Of a stretch of 64,000 nucleotides of DNA, positions 54,182-64,000 are shown piece after piece. The position numbers and the translations under genes are program-made. Under the pieces are notes generated by a model. That model was not told the origin of the DNA. It did not search any database and saw nothing but the letters and a program-made list of their open reading frames with translations. Numbering within the stretch: position 1 is the first letter of the stretch; each line of letters begins with the position of its first letter. Source of the stretch: Bacillus sp. AFS006103 (GTDB taxonomy: Bacteria; Bacillota; Bacilli; Bacillales; Cytobacillaceae); NCBI GenBank assembly GCA_002559145.1, contig NTXX01000011.1:252264-316263 (forward strand), written 5' to 3'.

Positions 54182-54205
54182 AACCCTTGCCACGGCAAGG
54201 GTTTT
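54182..54205 (-). terminator. Terminator of tRNA-Arg
   Basis: AACCCTTGCC / GGCAAGGGTT forms a strong stem that, read on the minus strand, is followed by TTTCTG directly after the tRNA 3' end. Confidence 0.8.
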
Positions 54206-54209
54206 GGTA

Positions 54210-54283
54210 TGTCCCAGAGAGGATTCGAACCTCCGACCTACAGTTTAGGAAACTGTTGCTCTATCCTACTGAGCTACTGAGAC
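54210..54283 (-). tRNA. tRNA-Arg (anticodon CCT)
   Basis: On the minus strand the 74-nt sequence folds as a cloverleaf: acceptor GTCTCAG / CTGGGAC with one G-U pair, D-arm GCTC/GAGC, anticodon stem ACAGT/ACTGT with loop TTCCTAA (anticodon CCT, reading AGG), T-arm GGAGG/CCTCT with TTCGAAT, discriminator A. CCA is not encoded. A partial copy of its 3' end is at 51923 and of its 5' end at 54409. Confidence 0.92.
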
Positions 54284-54408
54284 AAATATAAAGAGAAATT
54301 ACTTTGTTCCTAACTCACAATTAGCAGTGTCGTCCTGATCTCAGAAAGATTATTCATGAAGCGGCTCGATCAGTATGCTGAAGTAAAACCATGAAGCATA
54401 TTCGATCG

Positions 54409-54437
54409 TGCTCTATCCTACTGAGCTACTGAGACAA
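54409..54437 (-). repeat. 29-bp copy of the tRNA-Arg 5' end
   Basis: The 29 bp at 54409-54437 are identical to the start and D-arm of tRNA-Arg on the same strand. The rest of the gene is absent, so it is not a functional tRNA. The flanking 54366-54407 contains an imperfect hairpin (CGATCAGTATGCT/AGCATATTCGATCG). Confidence 0.8.
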
Positions 54438-54500
54438 CTAATTAAGGAACGTTATTTATTATAATTTGTTAATGGCAAAAGGTCAATAAAAATATTGATG

Positions 54501-55244
54501 TTATTGAATTGGTAGGTTTCTGGCTACTTTGGTTTTTCTCGCCGTCTTTTCACGAAATAACAACCAGACGATTAAACTGAGCCCTATTAATAAACCTTCT
54601 AACGAAAAAATATACCACGGATACGGTCCTAAAACATCCATTAAGCTAGCAGTGTCGGGTTTATGACTTAAGAACATATAATTTCCGTCTACCAGCCTAT
54701 TGATCAACATAATGATCGGCATTAATACATTCAAGAAGATAAATAATTTAAATACAGACCAGATCGTCGGTCGATAGCCCTTTACCCATGTAAAATAAAG
54801 CGGCACCGAGATTTCCATTAAATGTGTATAAAAGAAATGGAAAAACCGAAAATGCGGGAAATCGTAATTTAGTGATGGAGTAATAAATGCCTGAGTCGCA
54901 CCTAATAATGCTGTGAATAATAAAATTTCATAGATTATTTTTTTCTTAGTTAGCAATAAAATGACTGTTAATATCAGACTAATGCTGCACAATTCTAAAG
55001 GGATGGCGTGACTAACATTCCAGCTCCCAGTCAGGATCATCCATAAATGATAAGAAACTTCTATTATAATTAGTGATATAGCAACCCCGATTTCCGTTCG
55101 TCTCCAGTGCATGTCCTTCATTTTAGTTCTAAAAAGGAAAAGGCAGGTAGATACTAGGAGTAAGATTGCAATCATAACCAAATGACTGATTGAAAACATT
55201 TCAAAATCATAGTTTTGGTAACTACGGCTAAATATTCCGCTCAT
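54501..55244 (-). CDS. TIGR02206 family (YwaF-like) integral membrane protein
   Basis: A 247-residue protein with about seven hydrophobic helices. The family features are the N-terminal FEMFSISHLVMIAILLL, the SHAIPLELCSISLIL segment, FHFFYTHLMEISVPLYF and YPWYIFSLEGLLIG. It resembles YwaF of Bacillus subtilis, whose function is unknown. ATG at 55244 is chosen because AAGGTGGTGG lies 5 bp upstream and a helix follows at once; the upstream ATG would add a charged extension. Confidence 0.85.
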   Translation of the reverse strand: MSGIFSRSYQNYDFEMFSISHLVMIAILLLVSTCLFLFRTKMKDMHWRRTEIGVAISLIIIEVSYHLWMILTGSWNVSHAIPLELCSISLILTVILLLTKKKIIYEILLFTALLGATQAFITPSLNYDFPHFRFFHFFYTHLMEISVPLYFTWVKGYRPTIWSVFKLFIFLNVLMPIIMLINRLVDGNYMFLSHKPDTASLMDVLGPYPWYIFSLEGLLIGLSLIVWLLFREKTARKTKVARNLPIQ

Positions 55245-55403
55245 TTTGCCACCACCTTTATCATAGTTTTCCTTTAACATGCTGGTCTATATGTAATTAT
55301 ATTCGTTGGTATTGCGTTTACTCCTCTTCTGAAAAGATAATTATTTCCATTTTCCCTATTGCATAATTAGGGTTATTCTTCCTAAAAAACTCTTCACGAA
55401 GTA

Positions 55404-55412
55404 TGTTATAAT
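55404..55412 (+). promoter_or_regulatory. Predicted extended -10 promoter of mutS
   Basis: TGTTATAAT at 55404-55412 is an extended -10 (TGNTATAAT) about 50 bp upstream of mutS, without a good -35. Confidence 0.45.
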
Positions 55413-55458
55413 TATTTGTCGAACATACTCGAAAGTCTTTTTTATAGTGGAGGTCATT

Positions 55459-58059
55459 ATGGCTGCATATACGCCGATGATACAGCAATACTTAACCGTT
55501 AAGGCAGATTATCAAGATGCCTTTTTATTTTTTCGCTTAGGCGATTTTTATGAAATGTTTTTTGATGATGCGATTAAAGCATCACAAGAATTAGAAATAA
55601 CGTTAACAAGCCGCCAGGGTGGAACCGATGAACGGATTCCAATGTGCGGAGTTCCATACCATGCAGCACCGAACTATGTGGAACAGCTTATTTCCAAAGG
55701 CTATAAAGTGGCCATTTGTGAGCAAGTCGAAGACCCGAAACTGACTAAAGGTATGGTTAAAAGGGAAGTTGTCCAATTGATCACACCGGGCACGGTGATG
55801 GAGGGCAAGGGGTTAAATGACAAAGAGAATAACTATATTGCCTCGATTACAAGCTTTGATGATCAAACCTATGGATTTGCCTACAATGATATCTCAACTG
55901 GTGAAAGCCGCGTAACATTGTTATCGAATAATTTTGATGAAGTTTTAAATGAGCTAGCTGTATTAAGTGCGAAGGAAGTCGTAGTTGCCAGCAGCTTTGA
56001 CGGAGAACTTCAGAAGAAGCTTCGTGAACGGGATGTCCTTGCCATTTCATTTGAAGATAATAGTTCAATAGATATGAATTATTCGCATCTGCTCAAAGAT
56101 TTAAATCAAGAAAAGTTAAAGACAGCAATTGCGAGGCTTTTTAACTATTTATATCGGTCTCAAAAAAGAAGTTTGGATCACCTTCAACCAGTGACCACCT
56201 ATCAAATCCATCAATATATGAAAATTGACTACTATTCCAAGCGCAATTTAGAATTAACAGAAACGATTCGTTCCAAAGGAAAAAAAGGGTCATTATTATG
56301 GCTGCTTGATGAGACGATGACCGCCATGGGCGGAAGGATGTTAAAGCACTGGATTGACAGGCCGTTAATCAATCAGAAGGAAATTGAATCACGTCAATCA
56401 ATCGTTGAAGTCCTGATGTCTTATTATTTTGAGCGCCAAGAGCTTCGTGAAAAGTTGAAAGAAGTTTATGATTTAGAACGATTAGCAGGCAGGGTAGCGT
56501 TTGGGAATATAAATGCACGTGATTTGGTGCAATTAAAGCGTTCGTTAATGCAGGTTCCATTTTTACAACAAATCCTGCAAGGAATGAAGAATGACAAAGT
56601 GAACCAAATGGCTGAACTTCTTGATCCATGTGAAGAAATCACTGATTTATTGGAACAAGCGATAGTAGAAAATCCACCGCTTTCCTTAAAAGAAGGCAAT
56701 ATGATTCGCGACGGGTATAATGCCCAGCTTGATCAATACCGTGATGCCAGCCGCAATGGGAAAACATGGATTGCCCAGCTGGAAAGAGAAGAACGGGAGA
56801 AAACCGGCATCAAGTCACTGAAGGTTGGCTATAACCGCGTATTTGGCTACTATATTGAAATTACTCGTGCCAACCTGCATCTTTTAGCAGAAGGTCAATA
56901 TGAACGGAAACAAACCCTATCGAATGCGGAACGGTTTATTACACCAGATTTAAAAGAAAAAGAGGCATTAATTTTACAGGCAGAAGAAAAATGCGGTGAG
57001 CTTGAATATGAATTGTTTACCGAGATTCGTGAGATTGTCAAAGAACAAATCCCACGCTTGCAGGCTTTGGCAAAAACAATTAGTGAGCTAGATGTCCTGC
57101 AGTGCTTTGCCCAAGTAAGTGAGGACCGGCATTATGTAAAACCGCAATTTTCAATGGAAGGCCGTGTGGTTGTGACGGATGGCCGCCATCCTGTCGTTGA
57201 AAAGGTATTAAACGCCCAGGAATATGTTCCAAACGATTGCATCATGGATTTTGACCGCGAAGTCTTATTGATCACTGGCCCGAATATGTCGGGGAAAAGT
57301 ACCTATATGCGCCAAATCGCATTGATTGCAATCTTAGCGCAAGTTGGCTGCTATGTCCCGGCGACGGAAGCGGTTCTGCCGATTTTTGACCAAGTATTTA
57401 CTCGTATCGGTGCAGCGGACGATTTAATTTCAGGGCAGAGTACCTTTATGGTCGAAATGCTTGAAGCCAAAAATGCCATTTCCAATGCAACACAAAACAG
57501 CTTAATTTTATTTGATGAAATAGGACGCGGAACTTCTACCTATGATGGAATGGCACTTGCACAGGCGATCATTGAATATATTCATACACAAATAGGTGCA
57601 AAGACTCTTTTTTCTACCCACTATCATGAATTAACGGTATTAGATGAAGACCTGACCAAGTTAAAGAACATTCATGTCAGTGCGATTGAACATCAAGGAA
57701 AAGTCGTTTTTCTTCATAAAATAAAAGAAGGACCAGCGGACAAGAGTTACGGGATTCATGTGGCACAGTTGGCAGGACTTCCTTCCGACTTAATCAGCCG
57801 TGCCAATGAAATATTAACTGCACTTGAGCAGTCTGATACCCAGCAAGCGGCGCCAAAAACTGAAGCAGTTAAGGTGGAGTTAGTTCAAGAACAGCCTGCC
57901 CAGCTATCTTTCTTTGATGAACCGAAAGATGTGAAAAAGCAAGAACTCTCTTCTAAAGAGAAACGTGTGATCGATAAAATGAAGGAACTTGATATATTGG
58001 ATTTAACACCACTTCAAGCGATAAATATGTTGTATGAGCTCCAGAAAAAGTTAAAGTAA
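55459..58059 (+). CDS. mutS: DNA mismatch repair protein MutS
   Basis: An 866-residue MutS. Mismatch-binding domain: the DFYEMF motif near residue 40, containing the Phe-x-Glu that contacts the mismatch. The clamp and lever domains follow, then the ATPase with Walker [10 protein letters not shown], Walker [14 protein letters not shown] and the dimer helix-turn-helix. The C-terminal tail has the beta-clamp-binding-like QLSFF motif. ATG 55459 sits 7 bp after GTGGAGGT. It recognises mismatches and starts repair with MutL, encoded 13 bp downstream. Confidence 0.98.
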   Translation: MAAYTPMIQQYLTVKADYQDAFLFFRLGDFYEMFFDDAIKASQELEITLTSRQGGTDERIPMCGVPYHAAPNYVEQLISKGYKVAICEQVEDPKLTKGMVKREVVQLITPGTVMEGKGLNDKENNYIASITSFDDQTYGFAYNDISTGESRVTLLSNNFDEVLNELAVLSAKEVVVASSFDGELQKKLRERDVLAISFEDNSSIDMNYSHLLKDLNQEKLKTAIARLFNYLYRSQKRSLDHLQPVTTYQIHQYMKIDYYSKRNLELTETIRSKGKKGSLLWLLDETMTAMGGRMLKHWIDRPLINQKEIESRQSIVEVLMSYYFERQELREKLKEVYDLERLAGRVAFGNINARDLVQLKRSLMQVPFLQQILQGMKNDKVNQMAELLDPCEEITDLLEQAIVENPPLSLKEGNMIRDGYNAQLDQYRDASRNGKTWIAQLEREEREKTGIKSLKVGYNRVFGYYIEITRANLHLLAEGQYERKQTLSNAERFITPDLKEKEALILQAEEKCGELEYELFTEIREIVKEQIPRLQALAKTISELDVLQCFAQVSEDRHYVKPQFSMEGRVVVTDGRHPVVEKVLNAQEYVPNDCIMDFDREVLLITGPNMSGKSTYMRQIALIAILAQVGCYVPATEAVLPIFDQVFTRIGAADDLISGQSTFMVEMLEAKNAISNATQNSLILFDEIGRGTSTYDGMALAQAIIEYIHTQIGAKTLFSTHYHELTVLDEDLTKLKNIHVSAIEHQGKVVFLHKIKEGPADKSYGIHVAQLAGLPSDLISRANEILTALEQSDTQQAAPKTEAVKVELVQEQPAQLSFFDEPKDVKKQELSSKEKRVIDKMKELDILDLTPLQAINMLYELQKKLK

Positions 58060-58072
58060 GGGGTGAATCCGA

Positions 58073-60001
58073 ATGGGTAAAATTATTCAATTAGATGATG
58101 CTTTATCCAATAAAATTGCGGCAGGGGAAGTAGTTGAACGACCAGCCTCAGTTGTAAAAGAACTGGTTGAAAATTCGATAGATGCCGGAAGTACGGTGAT
58201 TGAAATTGAGGTAGAGGAAGCGGGACTCGCGAAAATCCGCATTACTGATAATGGAAACGGGATCGAGGAAGAGGATGTTTTACTCGCCTTTCAACGCCAT
58301 GCGACATCTAAAATCAAAAATGAAAATGACCTATTCCGGATCCGTACTCTCGGCTTCCGTGGGGAAGCCCTGCCGAGTGTCGCCTCCGTTTCAAGACTTG
58401 AGATGAAGACCTCTACAGGTGAAGGGGCCGGGAACAGATTAGTGATTGAAGGCGGCAAGGTTGAAACGTTCGAAAAAGCATCGAGCAGACGCGGGACCGA
58501 TATCACGATTACTGATTTATTTTTTAATACACCGGCTCGTTTAAAATATATGAAGACGATTCATACGGAACTTGGGAATATTACCGACGTCGTGAATCGG
58601 CTGGCCCTTTCTCATCCAGAGGTTGCCTTCCGTCTCATACACAATGAACGGAAATTGTTGCAAACGAATGGAAACGGGGATGTTCGCCAGGTGCTGGCAT
58701 CCATCTATGGGATGGCAATTGCTAAGCAGCTAGTTCCGATTACCGGCCAATCGCTTGATTATAAAATTAACGGATTTGCTTCGATGCCTGAGGTAACGAG
58801 AGCTTCTAGAAACTATATTTCGACGATGATTAATGGTCGATTTATAAAAAACTATCCGTTAGCCAAGGCCATCCAGGAAGGTTACCATACATTGCTTCCG
58901 ATTGGCAGGTTTCCAATTGTTCTTCTGAATATTGAGATGGACCCGTTATTAGTGGATGTGAATGTTCATCCCTCGAAAATGGAGGTCCGTATTAGTAAAG
59001 AAGCAGAATTGAATGAGCTCGTCACAACGACGATAAAAGCAGCGTTTAAATCAAAAATCCTGATCCCGACAGCCTATACTGCGGTGAAAAAGGAGACACC
59101 GAAGGAAGAACAGACCTCTTTCGTTCTAGATGAAGGCACAAAACCTTCTATTGGGCGAAATGAGTTGGAATGGAACCAAACTGCACCTGCATCAGCAGCA
59201 ATCGTTCAAGAGAGACGTCCATGGCTGGAAATGCCAGTGGAACCACCAATTTCAAAATTACCAGGTCAATCTGTAATCGAAGAGACGTTGGTGCCTGACA
59301 CCTGGTACGAGTCCAATCCATTTAGTGAGTCGCAGACTAGGTCGGATGAAAGTCCCGCCATAAGTTTTGAACCGAACTATGATTCGAGTGAGGCTGGTTG
59401 TGATGCTTCTTCAGAGAGCAGGGTTCCTCGGTTGTATCCAATTGGTCAGATGCACGGCACTTATATTTTTGCTCAAAATGAAAATGGCTTATATATCATT
59501 GATCAGCATGCGGCGCAGGAACGGTTGAAGTATGAGTATTTCCGGGAGAAAGTAGGACAGGTCCAATCAGAACTGCAGGAAATGCTTGTGCCGATAACCT
59601 TTGAATATTCGACAGATGAATTTTTGAAAATAAATGAACACCAAGCTGAGCTCGAAAAGGTCGGAGTTTTTCTTGAGGAGTTCGGATTGAATAGTTTTAT
59701 TGTCCGATCCCATCCACAGTGGTTCCCACAAGGGGAGGAAAAACAAATCATTGAAGACATGATTGAACAGCTTTTATTGATGAAAAAGGTGGATATAAAG
59801 AAACTGCGTGAAGAAGCGGCGATTATGATGAGCTGCAAAGCGTCGATAAAAGCAAATCGTCATTTACGAAATGATGAAATTCAAGCGCTGCTGGATGATC
59901 TGCGGAAAGCGTCAGACCCATTTACATGTCCGCACGGCAGACCGATTATTGTTCATTATTCTGTCTATGAGATGGAAAAGATGTTTAAACGGGTGATGTA
60001 A
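58073..60001 (+). CDS. mutL: DNA mismatch repair protein MutL
   Basis: A 642-residue MutL. The GHKL ATPase has [14 protein letters not shown] and [14 protein letters not shown] linker of about 100 residues is rich in Pro, Glu and Ser. The C-terminal domain contains the endonuclease motif [22 protein letters not shown] and CPHGRP, showing it is the nicking-type MutL found in bacteria without MutH. It starts after an AAGGGGTGA site and is cotranscribed with mutS. Confidence 0.98.
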   Translation: MGKIIQLDDALSNKIAAGEVVERPASVVKELVENSIDAGSTVIEIEVEEAGLAKIRITDNGNGIEEEDVLLAFQRHATSKIKNENDLFRIRTLGFRGEALPSVASVSRLEMKTSTGEGAGNRLVIEGGKVETFEKASSRRGTDITITDLFFNTPARLKYMKTIHTELGNITDVVNRLALSHPEVAFRLIHNERKLLQTNGNGDVRQVLASIYGMAIAKQLVPITGQSLDYKINGFASMPEVTRASRNYISTMINGRFIKNYPLAKAIQEGYHTLLPIGRFPIVLLNIEMDPLLVDVNVHPSKMEVRISKEAELNELVTTTIKAAFKSKILIPTAYTAVKKETPKEEQTSFVLDEGTKPSIGRNELEWNQTAPASAAIVQERRPWLEMPVEPPISKLPGQSVIEETLVPDTWYESNPFSESQTRSDESPAISFEPNYDSSEAGCDASSESRVPRLYPIGQMHGTYIFAQNENGLYIIDQHAAQERLKYEYFREKVGQVQSELQEMLVPITFEYSTDEFLKINEHQAELEKVGVFLEEFGLNSFIVRSHPQWFPQGEEKQIIEDMIEQLLLMKKVDIKKLREEAAIMMSCKASIKANRHLRNDEIQALLDDLRKASDPFTCPHGRPIIVHYSVYEMEKMFKRVM

Positions 60002-60009
60002 CAGGGAAG

Positions 60010-60039
60010 AACGTTCCTATTAATTGGGAACGTTTTTTT
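60010..60039 (+). terminator. Terminator of mutSL
   Basis: AACGTTCC (60010-60017) / GGAACGTT (60027-60034) is followed by TTTTT. Confidence 0.85.
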
Positions 60040-60077
60040 ACTTTGAGCATTCAGTAAATTTTTCTGTTGAAAAGGGG

Positions 60078-60124
60078 TCTACGTGACCGAACCAGAGCAA
60101 AAGCATTGCCTACGGTCACGTAGA
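60078..60124. repeat. Perfect 12-bp inverted repeat with 23-bp loop
   Basis: TCTACGTGACCG (60078-60089) and CGGTCACGTAGA (60113-60124) are perfect inverted copies between the mutL and mreBH terminators. There is no T-tract, so it is probably not a terminator. Possibly a dispersed palindromic unit or protein-binding site. Confidence 0.7.
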
Positions 60125-60153
60125 GAGGTTCCTCAAGACGAACCTATTAGAAA

Positions 60154-60180
60154 AAGCTGCAGAAAATGATTCTGCAGCTT
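60154..60180 (-). terminator. Terminator of mreBH
   Basis: AAGCTGCAGAA (60154-60164) / TTCTGCAGCTT (60170-60180) is perfect. On the minus strand it is followed by TTTCTAATA. Confidence 0.8.
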
Positions 60181-60238
60181 TGATACTTCTATTATTATGC
60201 GTGCAAGCACTGGAGATGATCTCCCTACAAATTGCTGC

Positions 60239-61246
60239 TTATTTCACGGCAACGGGAAGCTTGCTCATATATTGAAGAGCCTTTCCAGTCCCGATTGCTA
60301 CCGATTCAAGCGGGTTAGGAGCAAGCTGGACAGGAACGACAATCTCTTCGCTTAGCCATGCCTCCATCCCGTTTAATAAAGCTCCTCCACCGGTCAGAAT
60401 GACGCCCCTGTCGACGATGTCTCCACTAAGCTCGGCCGGACAATCTTCTAAGGTCGCACGAATTGCTTCTAGAATATGCAATAAGGCTTCTTTGATGGCC
60501 ACGCGAATTTCATAGGATGATAGTTTAATCGTTTTTGGCAGTCCAGTTAAAAGGTCGCGCCCGCGGACATCCATGAAACGCTCTTCATGGTCAATGAGAG
60601 CAAAACCAATTTCCATTTTGATGTTTTCCGCTGTTCTTTCACCTATCAGGATATTATATTCCTTCCGGATATGTTGAATTATGTCTTCATCGAGGCGGTC
60701 ACCGCCAATTTTAATAGAATGGCATGCAACTACCCCGCCGAAGGAAATAATCGCTACCTCAGTATTGCCGCCGCCAATATCCACTACCACATTGGCTACC
60801 GGTTCATCGACTGGCAACCCAGCACCGATTGCGGCTGCGACTGGTTCCTCAATTAAGCTGATTTTCTTTGCCCCTGCCTGTCTGACTGCATCTTGGATCG
60901 CTCTTCTTTCCACACTTGTTGATCCAGATGGAATACTAATCACGACATTCGGTTTACGAACCGCAAAGCCAATCTTTTTAGATGCCATACGCATAATATG
61001 TTTTAGCAATTCAGTTGTTACATCATAATCAGCGATGACTCCATCCTTCATTGGACGAATTGCAACGATTTTTTCGGGTGTCTTTCCAATCATTTCCTTC
61101 GCTTCAGTACCAACAGCGACAACATTTTTCGTAACAGTATCAATCGCCACAACAGATGGTTCATTAATAGCGATTCCTTTATTTTTACTATAAACTAGTA
61201 TATTTGCAGTACCTAAATCAATACCAATATCAAAAGTAGATAACAT
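60239..61246 (-). CDS. mreBH: Rod shape-determining protein MreBH
   Basis: A 335-residue bacterial actin. Phosphate-1 motif is [19 protein letters not shown], connect-1 [13 protein letters not shown], phosphate-2 [19 protein letters not shown] and adenosine motif [14 protein letters not shown]. The N-terminus and the phrases [21 protein letters not shown] and [11 protein letters not shown] are closer to MreBH than to MreB or Mbl. It forms filaments under the membrane that guide cell-wall synthesis and the LytE hydrolase. The start at 61246 fits the AGGTGA site. In Bacillus subtilis mreBH is not next to mutL. Confidence 0.88.
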   Translation of the reverse strand: MLSTFDIGIDLGTANILVYSKNKGIAINEPSVVAIDTVTKNVVAVGTEAKEMIGKTPEKIVAIRPMKDGVIADYDVTTELLKHIMRMASKKIGFAVRKPNVVISIPSGSTSVERRAIQDAVRQAGAKKISLIEEPVAAAIGAGLPVDEPVANVVVDIGGGNTEVAIISFGGVVACHSIKIGGDRLDEDIIQHIRKEYNILIGERTAENIKMEIGFALIDHEERFMDVRGRDLLTGLPKTIKLSSYEIRVAIKEALLHILEAIRATLEDCPAELSGDIVDRGVILTGGGALLNGMEAWLSEEIVVPVQLAPNPLESVAIGTGKALQYMSKLPVAVK

Positions 61247-61544
61247 ATTCATTCACCTAATTTCCCTATTTTTCATTCAAAATAAGCTACGCGTTAGTCT
61301 AACATAAATGTGGGGGTGGTAAGCGCTTTGTAAATGAACCGTTATCCTTTTGTAAATTTACATGTAAAATATTCCTATTTGGGAAGGGAATTTGATAAAA
61401 AAATTCCTGTTAGATTTACGGCATAGAAAACAACTTTTATGTATATACTAGTTTGATGTTCAACTGCTTTTAAAAATTATGTTACGATAAAGGGGTGGAA
61501 GTGGAATTATAACCCTGCTTTCACTGAAAACGGGATAAGGCAGT

Positions 61545-62510
61545 GTGAAAATATTGGATTCAAAACAAAAATTATTAGTAATCATCGGACCAACCGCAGT
61601 GGGAAAAACAAAGTTAAGTATTGAAATGGCTAAACGCTATAATGGTGAAATTATCAGTGGAGATTCTATGCAAATCTATCGTGGCATGGATATTGGGACG
61701 GCAAAAATCAAAAAGGATGAAATGGAAGGGATTCCTCACTATTTAATTGATATTAAAGAGCCTTTTGAAAATTTTTCCGTTGCTGAATTTCAACACCTAG
61801 TTCGGGCTAAAATAGAAGAGATTGCTAAAAAAGGAAAACTTCCCATTATTGTCGGTGGAACAGGATTGTATATTCAGTCCGTCATTTATGATTATCAATT
61901 TTCTGATGTTCCAGGAGATGAGTCCTATCGTCTCATGCTAGAGGATAGAGTGCAGAAAATAGGAAATGAAGCACTGTATAAAGAATTGTTGGAGGTGGAT
62001 CCGGGAAGTGCTTCACAAATCCATCCAAATAATATAAGAAGAGTCATTCGTGCACTTGAGATTTTCCATCTTACCGGGAAGACGATGCAAGAATTCCAAA
62101 GTATTCAACAACCGGACCTATTGTACAATACAGCCATTGTTGGTTTATCAATGGAGCGAGAGAAACTTTATGAGCGCATTAATTATCGGGTGGATTTAAT
62201 GATGGAGGAAGGGCTTATTGAGGAAGTAAACGGGTTATATCAACAGGGTTTACGTGATTGTCAATCAATCCAGGCAATTGGCTACAAAGAAATCTATGCC
62301 TATTTAGAGGGGAAGGTTACCTTAGAAGAAGCTATCGCCAATTTAAAACAAAATTCAAGAAGATATGCCAAAAGGCAATTAACATGGTTTCGGAACAAAA
62401 TGGAGGTAACATGGTTTGATATGACCCATGTGGAGGACACCTCAAAAAAAATAACGGAAATTTCACGTTGTATTGAAGGAAAGCTTAAAGTAAAATCGAA
62501 TACATATTAG
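61545..62510 (+). CDS. miaA: tRNA dimethylallyltransferase
   Basis: A 321-residue MiaA. It shows the P-loop [35 protein letters not shown], the substrate segment [31 protein letters not shown] and the C-terminal [14 protein letters not shown]. It transfers a dimethylallyl group to A37 of tRNAs reading UNN codons. The GTG start follows AAGG at 61537. hfq follows after 26 bp, a conserved arrangement. The 298-bp region upstream to mreBH holds no gene I can support. Confidence 0.97.
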   Translation: MKILDSKQKLLVIIGPTAVGKTKLSIEMAKRYNGEIISGDSMQIYRGMDIGTAKIKKDEMEGIPHYLIDIKEPFENFSVAEFQHLVRAKIEEIAKKGKLPIIVGGTGLYIQSVIYDYQFSDVPGDESYRLMLEDRVQKIGNEALYKELLEVDPGSASQIHPNNIRRVIRALEIFHLTGKTMQEFQSIQQPDLLYNTAIVGLSMEREKLYERINYRVDLMMEEGLIEEVNGLYQQGLRDCQSIQAIGYKEIYAYLEGKVTLEEAIANLKQNSRRYAKRQLTWFRNKMEVTWFDMTHVEDTSKKITEISRCIEGKLKVKSNTY

Positions 62511-62536
62511 TAGAGATAAAAGAGGAGGAAATACAA

Positions 62537-62767
62537 ATGAAAACAACAATCAATATTCAAGATCAATTTTTAAACCTGTGCCGCAAAGATAATATACATG
62601 TTACCGTCTTTTTACTTAACGGATTTCAATTAAGAGGCCAGATAAAGGGCTTTGATAATTTTACAGTACTGTTTGAATCCGAAGGAAAGCAACAATTAGT
62701 ATTCAAGCATGCGATTTCAACCTTTGCACCGCAAAGAAACGTTCATCTTGAATTGGAAAACCAATAA
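62537..62767 (+). CDS. hfq: RNA-binding protein Hfq
   Basis: A 76-residue Hfq. Sm1 is in [27 protein letters not shown] and Sm2 in [13 protein letters not shown], which includes the KHA variant of the YKHAI motif. It forms a ring-shaped hexamer that binds U-rich small RNAs. It is strongly translated from an AGAGGAGGA site and cotranscribed with miaA. Size is normal for Bacillus; there is no long C-terminal tail. Confidence 0.97.
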   Translation: MKTTINIQDQFLNLCRKDNIHVTVFLLNGFQLRGQIKGFDNFTVLFESEGKQQLVFKHAISTFAPQRNVHLELENQ

Positions 62768-62779
62768 ACATGTCTGTGG

Positions 62780-62803
62780 AGCCCATACCTATGGGCTTTT
62801 TTT
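62780..62803 (+). terminator. Terminator after hfq
   Basis: AGCCCAT (62780-62786) / ATGGGCT (62791-62797) is followed by TTTTTT. Confidence 0.85.
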
Positions 62804-62965
62804 ATTTATAAAAAACTTTTTTAATGAATTTCAAGGTGTTTGAATACATATAAAATGAAGGATTATGCTTTCCTTTGCACAAATAAATGAGTTCAGAATA
62901 TTAATTCTGAGTGGCCATAAAAACCATCCTATGTAATCCGTTGGCAAAAATGAGAGGTGAAAGCT

Positions 62966-63913
62966 TTGGACCAACCCATCCGAATGAAAAGTAACGGCCA
63001 AATAAGTGTTGTCCTCAATTCACAAAAAGGGAAAACAATTTCAAAAGAGTTACCTGACTTTCAAGTGGTTCCAAAGGACATTCCAGTTGAGCATTCGGCT
63101 CTAAAGGAAATTGAAGAGGAGTTAGGGGCTTTGGTTGGCATGGAAGAAATGAAAAGGATGATAAAAGAAATCTATGCTTGGATTTACGTCAATAAAAAAC
63201 GTGAGGAAATGGGTTTAAAAGCAAGAAAACAAGCCCTCCATATGATGTTTAAAGGAAATCCGGGCACAGGTAAAACAACAGTCGCTAGATTAATAGGTAA
63301 ATTATTTCAAAAAATGAACGTATTATCAAAAGGGCATTTAATTGAGGCGGAACGTGCTGACCTTGTTGGAGAGTATATTGGTCATACGGCACAGAAGACA
63401 AGGGATTTAATCAAGAAGGCTCAAGGGGGAATATTGTTCATCGATGAGGCCTACTCACTGGGGCGCGGCGGTGAAAAGGATTTTGGGAAAGAGGCAATCG
63501 ATACACTTGTGAAACATATGGAAGATAAGCAGCATGAGTTTATTCTTATTCTTGCTGGATATTCCCGAGAAATGGATTATTTCTTAACCCTTAATCCAGG
63601 GCTCCATTCACGCTTTCCATTAGTAATTGATTTCCCGGACTACAACATCAACCAGTTAATGGAAATTTCAGTAAGAATGTTAGTTGAACGGGAATACACC
63701 TTTAGCCATGAGGCGGAGAAAAAGTTAAAGGAACATTTAATCTGGGTTAAAGCGGTATTAAGTCCCAATAGTTTTTCAAATGGGAGATATGTCAGAAATA
63801 TTATTGAAAAATCGATTCGTGCCCAAGCGATGAGGCTCCTGATGTTAAATAGCTATGACAGGCATGAATTAATGACACTTAGAAGCAATGACCTCGTGTT
63901 TGAGGAAGATTAA
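62966..63913 (+). CDS. spoVK: Stage V sporulation protein K
   Basis: A 315-residue CbbX/SpoVK-type AAA ATPase. After an N-terminal linker, the AAA module begins with ELGALVGMEEMKRMIKEIYAW and shows Walker A GNPGTGKTTVARLIG, Walker B GILFIDEAYSLGRGG, sensor-1 LILAGYSREM and the arginine-finger region NPGLHSRFPL. In Bacillus it is made in the mother cell and needed for mature spore formation. The TTG at 62966 is preferred (GAGAGGTGA 6 bp upstream) over GTG 62957, which lies inside the ribosome site. A sigma-E promoter is expected but not clearly visible. Confidence 0.95.
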   Translation: MDQPIRMKSNGQISVVLNSQKGKTISKELPDFQVVPKDIPVEHSALKEIEEELGALVGMEEMKRMIKEIYAWIYVNKKREEMGLKARKQALHMMFKGNPGTGKTTVARLIGKLFQKMNVLSKGHLIEAERADLVGEYIGHTAQKTRDLIKKAQGGILFIDEAYSLGRGGEKDFGKEAIDTLVKHMEDKQHEFILILAGYSREMDYFLTLNPGLHSRFPLVIDFPDYNINQLMEISVRMLVEREYTFSHEAEKKLKEHLIWVKAVLSPNSFSNGRYVRNIIEKSIRAQAMRLLMLNSYDRHELMTLRSNDLVFEED

Positions 63914-63914
63914 G

Positions 63915-63948
63915 AAAAACGGCAGATTCTAAGCAATCTGCCGTTTTT
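63915..63948 (+). terminator. Terminator of spoVK
   Basis: AAAAACGGCAGATT (63915-63928) / AATCTGCCGTTTTT (63935-63948) is a perfect stem ending in a T-run. Confidence 0.9.
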
Positions 63949-63980
63949 ATTTGGAACAATAAGAGTATTTCAACTTCGAG

Positions 63981-64000
63981 AATTGTCCAGCTCCAGCGCC
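63981..64000. repeat. Possible start of a dispersed GTCCAGCTCCAGCGCC repeat (truncated)
   Basis: The window ends in GTCCAGCTCCAGCGCC, GC-richer than the surrounding DNA. I recall similar strings as dispersed intergenic repeats in Bacillaceae, but only the first bases are present here, so the call is tentative. Confidence 0.3.

Overview
The window looks like chromosomal DNA of an aerobic or facultative, endospore-forming Bacillaceae, of the broad Bacillus/Neobacillus type. Supporting evidence is a complete gerA-type germinant-receptor operon, cwlJ, a probable sda, spoVK, mreBH, strong AGGAGG-like ribosome sites with frequent TTG/GTG starts, and the conserved block mutS-mutL ... miaA-hfq-spoVK. 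Species cannot be fixed from this sequence alone.

Layout. (1) 1-6679: a plus-strand catabolic cluster of two fumarate-reductase-type flavoproteins (the first cut by the window edge), an SDR dehydrogenase, a GlcG/HbpS-like protein, an Asp/Glu/hydantoin-racemase homologue lacking both catalytic cysteines, and EtfB-EtfA. Its substrate is not evident, and it is the best candidate here for an undescribed pathway. A nine-unit repeat array with 18/21-bp steps splits it at 3711-3886. (2) 6840-10628: fermentative adhE (minus) and a Sco-type lipoprotein. (3) 10703-16022: a minus-strand germination operon A-C-D-B-B with two B subunits. (4) 16297-37268: a large L-rhamnose region: rhaEW, a probable sda, an intervening TetR/MFS efflux pair, an AraC regulator divergent from a fucose/arabinose-isomerase-family protein plus rhaM, a binding-protein/kinase/response-regulator sensor operon, the rhamnose-type ABC transporter, rhaB, rhaA and a DeoR-type repressor. 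Candidate cre sites and a recurring CAACATAA/TTTGTTTATG element lie upstream of several of these units. (5) 37484-44290: cwlJ, pgmB, a LysR regulator and odhAB, followed by two families of 52-bp-period intergenic repeats.

(6) 44695-54437: a decaying accessory zone. Intact rhaD is surrounded by relics of an alpha-L-rhamnosidase, a lactaldehyde reductase (fucO-like), an AraC regulator (a partial copy of the intact one at 52122) and an aldehyde dehydrogenase. Between them lies a GntR/HisD-like dehydrogenase/polar-amino-acid ABC cassette with its own aminotransferase relic. A tRNA-Arg(CCT) gene has a relic of its 3' end 2.3 kb to the left and a 29-bp copy of its 5' end 150 bp to the right. (7) 54501-63948: core genes: a YwaF-like membrane protein, mutS, mutL, mreBH, miaA, hfq, spoVK. 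The last 20 bp may begin another dispersed repeat.

How it fits together: rhamnose would be sensed by the three-protein sensor and the DeoR/AraC regulators, imported by the ABC system, epimerised by RhaM, then processed by RhaA, RhaB and either RhaEW or RhaD to DHAP and lactaldehyde. The decayed fucO-like and aldehyde-dehydrogenase genes suggest that RhaEW, whose dehydrogenase domain can oxidise lactaldehyde, has replaced an older RhaD-based branch.
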